In this document: positions 19,223 to 29,008 of the stretch, one piece after another
Layout: the number at the start of each line of letters is the position of its first letter
How positions within the stretch are numbered: the stretch's first letter is position 1
NCBI GenBank assembly: GCA_964036045.1
Contig: OZ038382.1
Coordinates: 138,582,961 to 138,646,960 of the forward strand
Length of the DNA stretch: 64,000 bases
From: Eutreptiella sp. 'Long Island Sound 2002'
Taxonomy: Eukaryota; Euglenozoa; Euglenophyceae; Eutreptiales; Eutreptiaceae
Reading direction: 5' to 3'
The notes under the pieces: generated by a model
What the model was told of the DNA's origin: nothing
Databases searched by the model: none
The model's input: the letters and a program-made list of their open reading frames with translations, nothing else
Translations under genes and position numbers: made by a program

Positions 19223-22200
19223 CAGGCATGATCCCCAAATTCCTGATCGACCATTACTTGATGTAGGGTCGCTTGTCTCCTCTCCCCTGGATCCGGCAGC
19301 GGATCCTTCTGTTGTAGTGGACGAGGTTGGTGTACAGTCCAAGCACAGGGCTCGTCAGTTTGTCACAAAGCTGTGGGTCTCTGATTGCAAGGGAAATTTC
19401 CACCTCGCCACTTGTTTGTGTGACAATGGATCAGAGGTAAATCTCCAATCCAATTCATTCTTACCCGACGACTGCGTGTTTGAATCGCCTCATCCTGTTA
19501 CCCTGGAGGGAGTTTCTGGACATTCTCTCGCAGGTGGGCAATGCGGTTGTTATATATCAACCCATTTGGTCGCTCAAGACCTTTGGGAGGAGCAAAATGT
19601 GGAAGAAGTTGTCCTTAAGGATGACTACTTCTATCGTGCTGACATAAAATATGACCTTTACTTGGGCCATCCTTGGCTTCGCAAGAACAGGGTAGCGCCC
19701 GTAGGTCATCGTCGTTGTTTTTTGCTGGAGTCAGGTCCCTTGGAGCGTCCTGAATTTCGTTTTTTGCACGCAGGGTTTAAAAGTGCAGAAGAATTTTTGA
19801 AGCAAAAAGTGACACCAAAATTTGGTGAAGATGTCACCATTGCAGAGGTGAATGGGAGTGCCGATTACTCCCAAGAGTTAGAATGTCTTCGTAGGGACTC
19901 CCAGCCACGACGCCCTTCGCGCTGGCACTCTTCATCCTACAGAGTTGTCGACAAATGGCGCGATGCAATTTGTGAATACTTTCATGAACATCATTCCTTT
20001 TGGCCACAGTATGATGCCTTTGCTAACCGTACGAACAAGCGCTTTGATAAGCACTTCAGCGACGCTTGGACCCACAAATGGGACAAGAAGTTGTGGATTA
20101 ATCCTCCGTTTCACTTAATCCAGCAGGTCATCCATAAAATCAAGCAAGATAAAACCCAGGCAATTTTAGTTGTGCCCTTGTGGGACGACAAGCCTTGGTT
20201 TCAGGAATTACAAGACATTTGTGTAGATTACATCGAACTTCCCAGGAAGATTAAGCTGTATGCCAGGGACGACACAGGTCCCCTGCCACAGCGGTCCTGG
20301 AGTTCGCTTGCATTCCTGGTGGATGGAAAGCTTTCTGACTCTAATTCTGCTGATTCTAGTACAGATTCCTGTGTTGGGTCTGAATCTGAGGTTGAGCGTG
20401 GTACTGATGATGAATCTATTTTTTCTGATTTTTGTCCGTCAGATACCCAAGCTGATTCAACGTCCAATGGATCCGCCTCGTCTCCCTCTTCCCCAATACG
20501 GTCGACATCGAAAAGAATCTTCAGTGCACGGGCGAGGAAAAATCTCCAATCGCGCCGCAAATTCAGAGTTTTTTATGAAAAACCCCCTGTGGAAGCTTTC
20601 ATGGATCCTTTCGAGGAGCTGGATCACGAAGAAAATCTCTGGGATTTCGACACACGACCCACCTATCTTCAAGAGGCAGTTGATACGGACCTGTTTAGGG
20701 ACATCCGTAAGAAGATTCTTCCTGCCAAAGCCGAAGAAGTCGCCAAAGTTTTTTCGACAGTAATTCCTGGCGATCAGGTGGACACCGAATTGTGTTCCAA
20801 GTCAAGAGAAAAGATTTTTGAGGAACGGAAGGACACAACCCTTTCAGGAAAGTTGATCAAAGACCCCCCTGTCCGGGGACAGTTCGGTGAAGCCTTCATC
20901 GAGCTTCGTGAAGGGTACAAGGCAAAAAAACAGCGCCCTTATGAAAATCATGGACATAAACATGAGATCCTCAGAAAAATCATCGAGAGAAATCTCAGGG
21001 AATTTGGTTGGCTTGAGGGTTGTATGACCAGCGAATGGTGCTGTTCACCCTTCACAGTCCCGAAGCCACCGCCTGCAGACCAGAACACCATTGATGGTTG
21101 GCGAATGGTTGTTGATTTTCGCAACCTCAACGCCGAAACCAAGGCGGATTCGCACCCCCTGCCCCTCATTGAGGAGGAAATCGCCAAGAGGGCAAGAGGT
21201 CGTTTGTTCTCTGTGCTGGATCTCCGTCACGGCTTTCACCAAATGCCGTTGAGGAAAGACAGCAGACCTCTGACCTGTATGTGCACGCCATGTGGCCCAG
21301 TCCAATGGACCGTCATGCCCATGGGGCTGAAGAACGCCCCCTCATTTTTTCAAAGAATGATGGAGGATGTGCTGTTCACAACCCATCCTGAGCTTCGTGC
21401 CTTCGTGAGTGTGTACATAGATGACATAATCATCGCGACGGAGGGGGAGGGACTGACCGAAGCCGAGCTGGTGGCCCTACATGAGAAGCAGCTGAACCAA
21501 GTTTTGGACATTCTTGACGCCAATCAGACCGTTTGTGGGCCAAAGAAGGGAAAATTATTTTTAAAATCAGTCGAATTTTGTGGTTCTCTCCTAGAGAATG
21601 GCACTCGACGACCCAGTCCAGGGAAGCTCGTCGCTATTCAGAAGTGGAAGCGCCCTGAGACGATCACGGAGTTGAGAGGATTCCTGGGTTGTTGCAATTT
21701 TTACCACACTTTTGTGCCGAATTATGCCAAATTTGCTGCCCCCCTCACTGAATTATTGAAGGTAGGGAGAGATGCGGGCAAGGCAGGTTCAAAGGTTCGT
21801 GTCAAGTGGACTGACGAGTGCGAGGAGGCCTTCCATCACTTGAAGGCAGCCCTCTGCGAAGTCGCCACGTTGCATGTGCCCCAATTTGACCGACCCTTCT
21901 ACATTAGAACCGACGCTTCTAGGTACGCGATCGGAGCTGTCCTTGAACAGGTTGATGAAGCCACCGGCGATCATTACCCTCCTGCATTTTGGTCTCGGAA
22001 GCTAGCTCCACGCCGAATGCAATGGTCGCCACGTGAGCAAGAGACTTACGCCATCATCTGTGCTTTAAAAAAGTACCAATCGTGGGTTGGCACCAATCGA
22101 GTCGAGGTCCTGACGGATCATCGATCTCTGGAGTATTGGGCCACTGAACACATTGATACTGTCGCGAGCCCAGCTGGTCGACGGGCCAGATGGCACGAAT

Positions 22201-24371
22201 TTCTCTCTCTGTTTGACCTCCATGTGTCGTATTTGCCTGGAAAACATAACACGGTAGCGGATGCTCTGAGCCGATGGGCTTACCCCGCCTCAGAGGGGCT
22301 GCAAAGTACCAACATCCATGGTACGGAGCAGGACCGCCATGTCATCATCGAATGGGATCAGGAAGAAAAGAAACTCATTCGACGTGCATGCATGCAGTGC
22401 GCTGTTAAACAGCACGCATTGCCGTGTCACGACATCACGGCCATCACAGATCCGGCGCATGCTCATGAGATCTGCACCAAAACGCTGAAAGTCGTGGAAA
22501 AAGTCACCGATCCCTCTTCAGGGAGTGTGAAACGGTTTGACTATACCCGACGAGTAAGTAGATTTCGGTTGATCCAGGGCATTAAGCGTCGAGATCCGGC
22601 CAAAACTCCACCCCTGCCTAAGGATTCCCTGATCATCCGTGACTGGACGTCCGATTACCTGCAGGATCCCATTTTTAAAGAGGTCTTTGGAAATCTCAAA
22701 TCCAAAGATGCTCACAGGGATGGGATTTTTGCTGAGTACTCGTTGGATGGGCGGAAGCTGTGGATGGAGGGTAAATTGTGTGTGCCAGACGCCCTAGCCC
22801 CCCGAGTGTTAAACTGGTGGCACAAATGGGAGTCCCCCCACGCACATGGCCGTCGACTGTGGTCGATGATTAAACATAGGTTGTTTGGCTCACGGCTATA
22901 TACTCACTGCATGAAAGTAGCCGCCGGATGTGCCCAATCTGCTGTCTCGACGCCCCCGAGCGCGAGGAAGCACGGCCATCTGAGGCCTCATCCTATTCCG
23001 GAGCGTCTCTTTAACAGAGTCACCAGTGATTTTTTCTATCTCGGTGAACTCGATGACGAAGAGTGCCATTGGACTAAGAAAAAAGTCAATGGTGTGCTCC
23101 TCATTCAGTGCCGTCATTCCGGCTACATTCAAGTGTTGCCTTGCAACATTGAGTCGATGACTGGCAAGGCTGCCGCCAAGTGGTGCGCGCAGACCTGGAT
23201 GGGAGGCTGGGACGTCCCATCCGAGGTGGTCACCGATTCAGGCAAAGAGTACACCTCCGAATGGTGGAGAGAATTGTGTGCTCGCCTTGGAATCCACCAC
23301 CTCCGATGTGAAATCCACTCGCATCGAGCGCTGCCTGGTGAAAGAGCCGGCCGCTCAATTATTAATATGCTTCGTAAGGAGCTCGCGAGTGAAATGGATT
23401 TCCATTGGATGGAAGTTCTCTTCGCATTGCCTCGCCGTTACCACAACACGCCTTTGTATCATGGCCTTTCTCCAAATGAAATTGTCTTTGGACGAAAGAA
23501 GTGTTGGTGGAACATGCCGTTGAATAATCCTCGCCCCTGTAAAGATGCTTCGCTGTTTTTGGACGAAGTCCAACGAGCAGATAAATCTGTGTCGAAATTA
23601 ATCGAGAAGCATCAAGCTGACTGGCTTTGGGTTCAAAATCAAGGTCGAAAAAACCCCCACAATTTTGAAGTCGATGATCGAGTTTGGCTTCGAAAATCCG
23701 AAACCACCCTGGACGGAGATGACAAGCTTCTTCCCTTGTGGGAGGGGCCATTCGCTGTTACAGCGCGTCTTGGTGAGAACAGGTGGAGGATTCGTGTGGA
23801 TGTCAGCAGGGAAATTGACGATTCGGGCGATCGCCTCAAGAGAGAGATCCCCTCCCCCAAGGATCGAGTTAAACCCCTTTTTTGGACTGCGAAACACTTG
23901 TCCGATCGGGTCATCGAAGGGGGGAAGTACGAACTCAAGAGGATTGTTGAAGCAAGACGTGACGCCAAGGGCGAATGGGAATTTCTGTGTGAGTGGAGGG
24001 GCTTTGATTCCAGTCACAACAACTGGGAACCAGCCCAATCTTTTGTCCATCGATACACCAAGGGGTTCATCGACTTCCTGAAGAAGCACCCCGAAATTGG
24101 CGTACTCCTGACAGATTGTTTGTCGAAACCAGACAGACAAGTGGAGAGCGACGGAAAACGACCTGTGGTGAATCGAGATCCAGCCTTTTACGGCCCTCAG
24201 CAGCCACATTCCAGGGCTGATCCGTCGATCCCCCCTCCTGCGGTCAGGCCAGCCCAGGAGCCAAATGAGGACCAAGCTTCGAGTTCGGCCGCTGATTTGC
24301 AGCGCCCAAGCCGTACGAGGGCCAGGCCAGACAGGTTGGTGGTCACATGTATTCGTGCTTGGCCGAATTGA
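19188..24371 (+). CDS. pol: Pol polyprotein: protease, Dam-like, RT, RNase H, integrase, chromodomain
   Basis: The frame is continuous with Gag apart from the UAG. There is no ATG near its beginning; the first start-like codon is a GTG at 19,317, from which residues are numbered. Protease: DNG at 36-38 and YDLYLGHPWL near residue 115. Dam-like domain: about 207-340, with YDAF (Asp 233) and NPPF (262-265). RT: FSVLDLRHGF (Asp 635) and YIDD (Asp 702). RNase H: RTDAS (Asp 866) and VLTDHRSLEYW. Integrase: Asp 1238 (TSDF), Asp 1307 (TDSG) and Glu 1342 (PGERAG). Chromodomain: about 1538-1590 (YELKRIVEARRD, EFLCEWRGFDSSHNNWEP). The integrase zinc finger is disturbed at 22,925-22,965. Pol copies the element's RNA and inserts the DNA; the chromodomain probably directs it to marked chromatin. 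Confidence 0.93.
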   Translation, partial: GSHENRPSPGDFRHDPQIPDRPLLDVGSLVSSPLDPAADPSVVVDEVGVQSKHRARQFVTKLWVSDCKGNFHLATCLCDNGSEVNLQSNSFLPDDCVFESPHPVTLEGVSGHSLAGGQCGCYISTHLVAQDLWEEQNVEEVVLKDDYFYRADIKYDLYLGHPWLRKNRVAPVGHRRCFLLESGPLERPEFRFLHAGFKSAEEFLKQKVTPKFGEDVTIAEVNGSADYSQELECLRRDSQPRRPSRWHSSSYRVVDKWRDAICEYFHEHHSFWPQYDAFANRTNKRFDKHFSDAWTHKWDKKLWINPPFHLIQQVIHKIKQDKTQAILVVPLWDDKPWFQELQDICVDYIELPRKIKLYARDDTGPLPQRSWSSLAFLVDGKLSDSNSADSSTDSCVGSESEVERGTDDESIFSDFCPSDTQADSTSNGSASSPSSPIRSTSKRIFSARARKNLQSRRKFRVFYEKPPVEAFMDPFEELDHEENLWDFDTRPTYLQEAVDTDLFRDIRKKILPAKAEEVAKVFSTVIPGDQVDTELCSKSREKIFEERKDTTLSGKLIKDPPVRGQFGEAFIELREGYKAKKQRPYENHGHKHEILRKIIERNLREFGWLEGCMTSEWCCSPFTVPKPPPADQNTIDGWRMVVDFRNLNAETKADSHPLPLIEEEIAKRARGRLFSVLDLRHGFHQMPLRKDSRPLTCMCTPCGPVQWTVMPMGLKNAPSFFQRMMEDVLFTTHPELRAFVSVYIDDIIIATEGEGLTEAELVALHEKQLNQVLDILDANQTVCGPKKGKLFLKSVEFCGSLLENGTRRPSPGKLVAIQKWKRPETITELRGFLGCCNFYHTFVPNYAKFAAPLTELLKVGRDAGKAGSKVRVKWTDECEEAFHHLKAALCEVATLHVPQFDRPFYIRTDASRYAIGAVLEQVDEATGDHYPPAFWSRKLAPRRMQWSPREQETYAIICALKKYQSWVGTNRVEVLTDHRSLEYWATEHIDTVASPAGRRARWHEFLSLFDLHVSYLPGKHNTVADALSRWAYPASEGLQSTNIHGTEQDRHVIIEWDQEEKKLIRRACMQCAVKQHALPCHDITAITDPAHAHEICTKTLKVVEKVTDPSSGSVKRFDYTRRVSRFRLIQGIKRRDPAKTPPLPKDSLIIRDWTSDYLQDPIFKEVFGNLKSKDAHRDGIFAEYSLDGRKLWMEGKLCVPDALAPRVLNWWHKWESPHAHGRRLWSMIKHRLFGSRLYTHCMKVAAGCAQSAVSTPPSARKHGHLRPHPIPERLFNRVTSDFFYLGELDDEECHWTKKKVNGVLLIQCRHSGYIQVLPCNIESMTGKAAAKWCAQTWMGGWDVPSEVVTDSGKEYTSEWWRELCARLGIHHLRCEIHSHRALPGERAGRSIINMLRKELASEMDFHWMEVLFALPRRYHNTPLYHGLSPNEIVFGRKKCWWNMPLNNPRPCKDASLFLDEVQRADKSVSKLIEKHQADWLWVQNQGRKNPHNFEVDDRVWLRKSETTLDGDDKLLPLWEGPFAVTARLGENRWRIRVDVSREIDDSGDRLKREIPSPKDRVKPLFWTAKHLSDRVIEGGKYELKRIVEARRDAKGEWEFLCEWRGFDSSHNNWEPAQSFVHRYTKGFIDFLKKHPEIGVLLTDCLSKPDRQVESDGKRPVVNRDPAFYGPQQPHSRADPSIPPPAVRPAQEPNEDQASSSAADLQRPSRTRARPDRLVVTCIRAWPN
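19935..20340 (+). other. Dam-methyltransferase-like domain inside Pol
   Basis: This lies between protease and RT. It shows WPQYDAFANRTNKRFDKHFS, then KLWINPPFHLIQQVIHK, then a hydrophobic strand ILVVPLWDDKPWFQEL. The NPPF motif and surrounding pattern correspond to the catalytic (D/N)PP(Y/F/W) loop of N6-adenine methyltransferases and to the methyltransferase-like domain known in DIRS-type retroelements. Whether it methylates anything is unknown. Confidence 0.65.
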
Positions 24372-26006
24372 GGAAGCCATCCTACCACATTCTGCTCAAT
24401 CCACTGTTCATTCTTTCTGTTTATGTCATGATGTGGAGAACTGCGAATGTTTGATAATTTGACGTCAATCAACTTTTCTTTGGTCTCCGTTCGGCAGACA
24501 AGGCGTAGATACGCTGACGGAGTGTGCTGCCGTGTTCAGAAAAAACCAAACTCAGGCTTAATTCAGGCAGATTCGGGGTAATCTTGTCTCTGTTGGTCTG
24601 TGCATCTTTGGAATTTGGCTACTCGTGCAGATGGAAGCAAATGTACATAATCAAAACGCTGGCCAGCGACATTCACCCCTACAGGCACCCCCTGTAGTAC
24701 TGGCTGCACCAGATGCGACGCCAGGAACTCAGATCATACCTTCATTTGCTGTGATGCTGACGCCAAAGTCCAGATTCAGATCCAGGATCCTCAAATTTAC
24801 CTTGAATTTCTCAGGTTTGTCCATCATTCTGCCACTGTTGTACGAAACCCAGACGTCAATTGTTCAGACAATATTCATCTAGGAGCTCTAGAGACTTCTA
24901 ACAGCAACCTCTGAAGTCCGTAAGCTTCGTTGTATTTTTGGCACACGCCAATGTGAGCTCAATTCGACCAGAAACTGTCGAGAATGGTGAATCCAAGTGT
25001 CTTGTGGGACTCCATCGAAAGATTGGCCTTGTCCAAATCGATTGACACCACCGCCACTGTAAATTCGGTGTCTCTCAGTTATATACTGTCAGTAAAGCGC
25101 CTTCAGCGAACCTTCGGCGCGTTACATGCCAAGGATCCAGGGCCAGCATGTCCCATCATGATGCATCATCACATGATCCACATTTTGATAGAATCTGTTA
25201 GATGCTCGCGAACCAACGTGCCGGAAAGCACAATTGAGCTGAATAAACGACAATATATATTTACTTTAGTCTAAACGAAAGTGTTAGTAGTTGCAGTTCT
25301 AGACATTCCGCTTCATTTCACCTTCATCTCAGGGAATTTACTCATGTTAGGACAATTTAGATTGATTTCCTTGTCATCTCCCATCATTCCTCGAAGATCT
25401 GTTTAGATCTAAGTGAACAGAAGAACATCTCTACCTTCGGTGGTTCACTTAGGGTCTGTAGACTACATGTGTATTTGTTTAACCTCTCTGTGATTGCTTA
25501 ATCCCCTCAATCTCTGCTCAAATTCATTCTCATTTTTGCTGAATCTTGTGATCATCCACCAGATGCGCCAAATCTGAGCCACATGCTGTACTTTTCAGAA
25601 CGAGAAAAGCGGGATAACACGATGTAGAGTTCGGCGAGGACACCGTAGCGTGCCCGCGACAGCGAAACTGTGCCAGAGCGCTGAGATGTCACTCCAATTC
25701 TTGATCCCCCCACTCAATCCACCAATAATCTACCTCATTCTCAACCAATGCATGGTTTGGTATCGATTCTCGATACGTTTACATGCTTTTTAGCCCTTGA
25801 CCTAATGTTTTACTGCACGGAGGACTGTTCGTCACTTCTCATTCCGTCTCATTTCAGGTTCATCCAGCCTGATTCAGTGCCACCTCAGCCCAAATCAGGT
25901 CAGATCAAGCAGATTTCGCCCCATCGAGGCTACATTTCTATGTTTTTCTGGGACTTACCCGCACTACGTTCTTCGTTGACGTAGCGACACACCCCAGTGT
26001 GTTTTT
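24372..26006 (+). other. 3' untranslated region of the Ty3-like element
   Basis: About 1.6 kb without a supported gene and no envelope-like ORF. It contains a 10-bp perfect inverted repeat at 25,409-25,418 and 25,443-25,452. Confidence 0.6.
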
Positions 26007-26016
26007 GGAGGGGGAG
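26007..26016 (+). promoter_or_regulatory. Polypurine tract
   Basis: GGAGGGGGAG lies directly before the 3' LTR after a T run (TTTTT), the expected primer for plus-strand DNA synthesis. Confidence 0.88.
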
Positions 26017-26548
26017 TGTAAGTGCGGCTAGCCCCATCTGCTCAGATTTTCAGACATTCTGCCCAGATGCCCTACATTTTGGTCATTTTCTTTGCTTCGG
26101 CGGAATCGCCGCCTCGCAGCTCAGTCACAGGATATTTCCTATATATTTCTGATATGCCGGATTTGATTCCGCGGTCCATTTCCCGTAAATCCGCCGCGTT
26201 CCGCTATTTTAGCTGGAATCGCCATTTGCCGCTGACGCGCGCTCGCGGGCCAGATCGGCCAAACCTTTTTACATAAATGGATTATATAAATTCTTTCAGA
26301 CAGTTTTGGACACTCAGATGTATTTAGAATAATTCCCCTCAATTTTCTTCATAGACTGGGATTTTCTGCCGGACCACAATCAGCATGGATCTTGCTTCTG
26401 TTGTCGCTGCTCTCGCCTCCGTTGGTGTCCGAGTGTCCGGTTCTACCCCCAATAACAACATCCAGGGAGACTCCTCGCGTGCCTGCCCCACTGGTCTTGC
26501 CGGCCCCGAGCCCTCCGGCACCCACAACGACCCAGGGCAGCACTTTCA
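26017..26548 (+). repeat. 3' LTR of the Ty3-like element
   Basis: 532 bp, the same length as the 5' LTR. About five substitutions were seen: three in a cluster near the start, one in a GGCAG/GGCGG word, and one in the TATTTAAA/TATATAAA word. It is followed by ctcgc at 26,549-26,553. Confidence 0.95.
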
Positions 26549-26973
26549 CTCGCCCAAACACCTCCACCCCATCTGCAAAGAGGAGACCAATGGAAGCACA
26601 ACAGCCACGAGATGAAAACACGAACTGCGACCCATGGTGAGTGATTGGTACCACTCGAGTCCGATGTGTTGCTGTACCGCATGCAGCGCCAAAGTCAACA
26701 CGCGACTATGAACAGAAGAAGGAGTATGGACGCAGGGTGCCAAGCATGGCGGCACACCAAAGAATGCAAAAGACAAGCGACAAGCCACCGCAGTAGGAAC
26801 ACAATACCACGGCAAAGCGGCCCACGCAAAAGGTGCCATATATGATGGACTCAAACAACGGAGGAGATAGGTGAAAACTTAAATACAGTGTGTAACCAAT
26901 GGGCACCATGTGCTAATGGCACTATGGGAGCGATGAATGCAAGTAGACGGTGATGTAGACAGCACGTACTTAC

Positions 26974-27423
26974 ATTGTTATGGATGCGGGTGTTCAACAT
27001 CTCAAAGAGTGAGTCATCCCGGAGATCCGTATTGGGCATGACGTCCTGCACCATCTGCTCCCGGTGATAGCGCATGGCCCAACGCAAGAAAAAACCCTTC
27101 TTCAAAATCTTTGGTGGTATCCCCAACACAAGACCTTGTGTGTGGAAGCTAGCATGTTGCAGCGTCAACCTCACTTCCGTGTCATCGATGTCGCGCTTGC
27201 GCATGAAGGACCCAAATAATGCACAGATGCTATGCACTGTAGGCACACATCTTGGAAATGAACGCAAAAGCAGACGTTGCACAGACCTATTCGTGACCAT
27301 CATGTATGGCCGTTCCGCGGTGAGTCGATAGGATTTACCACCAACGGTGAAACCATCGTAGGTATAGTGTATGTCGCACAAAGTACAGGTGCCCTTCACA
27401 AGTTGAATATCCTTCGGCCTCCC
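26974..27423 (-). CDS. Exon of an unidentified spliced gene with Cys motif
   Basis: On the minus strand the frame reads GRPKDIQLVKGTCTLCDIHY, then TVGGKSYRLTAERPYMMVTN, and continues for about 150 residues. It ends RIHNN directly before GTAAGTACG (intron start at 26,973). Upstream, GTAAGTACC at 27,457 to TTCCTTAG at 27,424 would be a 34-nt intron with a pyrimidine-rich end. It joins in phase to a preceding exon ending AYDVLRFANV. The CxxC followed by a GGKxYRLT block vaguely recalls the cysteine-rich N-termini of KDZ-type transposases, but this is a guess. It is interrupted on neither side by element sequence. A host gene or a DNA transposon are both possible. Confidence 0.5.
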
Positions 27424-27457
27424 CTAAGGAAGAGCGGGAACGCAATGTGGTACTTAC
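27424..27457 (-). other. Candidate 34-nt spliceosomal intron
   Basis: Minus-strand GTAAGTACC at the donor and CTCTTCCTTAG at the acceptor. Both flanking frames join in phase 0. Confidence 0.4.
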
Positions 27458-27530
27458 AACATTGGCAAAGCGGAGTACATCGTACGCGGAAGGAGCACCT
27501 CTGCATTCCCCAATACTTCCAGAGTGGTAA
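27458..27530 (-). CDS. Upstream exon of the unidentified spliced gene (partial)
   Basis: The phase-compatible frame ends with GECRGAPSAYDVLRFANV before the GTAAGT donor. A stop lies upstream in this frame around 27,540, so the exon must begin at an acceptor near there. Other frames are also open through this stretch, so the exon's beginning is uncertain. Confidence 0.3.
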
Positions 27531-27982
27531 CATGGGCTGCTTCAAAATTCCCACCGCACGTGTGGCAGGCATCAGGAACGGCAACAAATACATTGGCGGC
27601 TGGTATGTCAACTCCAAAACGCCATATTGACGCAAGCGATTGAGGGCGCGGAACACATGCATCGAAGTTGCCTTGATTCCCACGGTCTGTAAGTCTACCA
27701 ACAGTGCGTTGATGGGCCTTGTGGGCCAAGGATGCGACCAGAATTGCCTCTAGTGCTCTGCATAGCGAGCAACATATGTTGCAACCACGTCCTCGACTGA
27801 ATCGTGATTCATGGTGATGTACAATGTCCTGTAGAATGGGTGATGGAAAAGGCGTGGTCACAAATGCACAGGCTGCATGATGCCCTTGCCTTGTAACTTG
27901 CACTTGTAACCCTGTAAACCAGTCTCACTTGTAACCCCGCACTTACCTAGGAAAACGCGGAAAGTCGCGACGCAACAGACGC

Positions 27983-28720
27983 AACAATCAGAAGTGGCCC
28001 ACTTGTGGGCAAGGTGGCTACGTCACCCCTGCCTACGCCTACGCCTATGAGAAAGGAAAGGAAGAAAGAAAGCCCCTGAATGCCTCCTTCTCAAGCCGGG
28101 GAAAAGCTCGAGGCAGGGATCTCCAAGCCCCTGATTGCCTCCTCCTCGAGCCGGGGTATGAGAGCTCGAGGCAGGGATCTTCAAGTGCCGGTCTCGGCGA
28201 ATTGGCTACATCTCACCATGATGGTTGGGGCCCAAAAGAGGGCGGAAATGCTGGATCACCCCTGCATTCTCGGGGGTCCCCAATAAAGGGAACAAAATCA
28301 GAAGTCAAAACCTACGCTGGGGGTCACCCTGATGCACCACGTAACAAAGCGTGGATTCAAAGATTGTCCCGGTTTCCTCAATAGCACCGGACTGTTGGGG
28401 TCCAAAAGACGGCGGAAATGCTACATCACCCCTGCATTCTCGGAGGTCCCCAACAAAGAGAAAAAAATCAGAAGTCAAAACCTACGCCGGGGGTCACCAT
28501 GATGCCCCTAGGGGCCCCTAGTATATCAAAGTATGGGTCTCTAGTACGGCCAGACGCCCAAATAGCCACCGCGCGGGGGGGCAGAATCAGAATTGGCCCA
28601 CTTGTGGGCAAGGATGGGGCAAGGTGGCTATATAACCCCTGCCACCTAGGGGATCCCCACCGCCTCAGAGCGGCAGGCAGGATCAGAAAAGGGCCCACAA
28701 GTGGGCAAGGTGGCTACATA
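27983..28720. repeat. Family of short imperfect direct repeats
   Basis: Three kinds are interleaved. A palindromic word GGCCCACTTGTGGGC followed by AAGGTGGCTA occurs near 27,983 and 28,592 and as a close variant near 28,700. A roughly 110-bp block (GGCGGAAATGCT ... ATTCTCGG ... CCTACGC) occurs at about 28,225 and 28,405. A roughly 55-bp block (CTCGAGGCAGGGATCT) occurs near 28,108 and 28,160. No gene is supported here. Confidence 0.7.
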
Positions 28721-28854
28721 ACCCCATTTGGCGCCTTCGGCGCCCGTTGGCTCCTTGGACCCATACCTTAGACAACTAACTGTCGGCCGGAGGCCCCTGG
28801 GGAGAGGGGGGAGTTGGCGTCCCAGGACCCGCGGAGTCGCCCCCCCCAGGGGCC

Positions 28855-29007
28855 ACCCCCCCTACCCCCCCCCCCTACCTCCCCCCCCCTACCTCCCCCC
28901 CCCTACCTCCCCCCCCTACCTCCCCCCCCTACCTCCCCTCCCTACCCCGCCCCTACCCCCCCCCTACCCCCCCGACCCCCCCCCCTACCTCCAAAGTAGG
29001 GGGGGGG
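28855..29007. repeat. C-rich tract ending in a 12-bp hairpin
   Basis: A run of CCCCCCCTACCTC-like units ends in an exact inverted repeat: nine C plus TAC (28,977-28,988), loop CTCCAAA, GTA plus nine G (28,996-29,007). The truncated LINE B begins immediately after. Confidence 0.8.
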
Positions 29008-29008
29008 C

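Larger units (their letters stand above)
15784..26548 (+). mobile_element. Ty3/chromovirus-like LTR retrotransposon with Dam-like domain
   Basis: A complete element of 10,765 bp. It has 532-bp LTRs with TG..CA ends, a 5-bp target duplication, a primer site complementary to initiator-Met tRNA, Gag, Pol in the order protease, Dam-like domain, RT, RNase H, integrase, chromodomain, a 1.6-kb 3' leader and a polypurine tract. Domain order and chromodomain place it near the chromoviruses. The LTRs differ at about five positions, so the insertion is recent. It landed next to the 83/99-bp array. Gag and Pol share a frame and are separated by a single UAG. Confidence 0.95.

Noticed and set aside
16152-24371. 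UAG reassigned to an amino acid in the nuclear code
   Set aside because: UAG is absent from more than 2,600 other codons of gag and pol and appears once at the gag end, so suppression at one site fits better than a changed code.
24372-26016. Envelope-like third ORF in the Ty3 element
   Set aside because: Only short open frames, without signal peptide or membrane segments.
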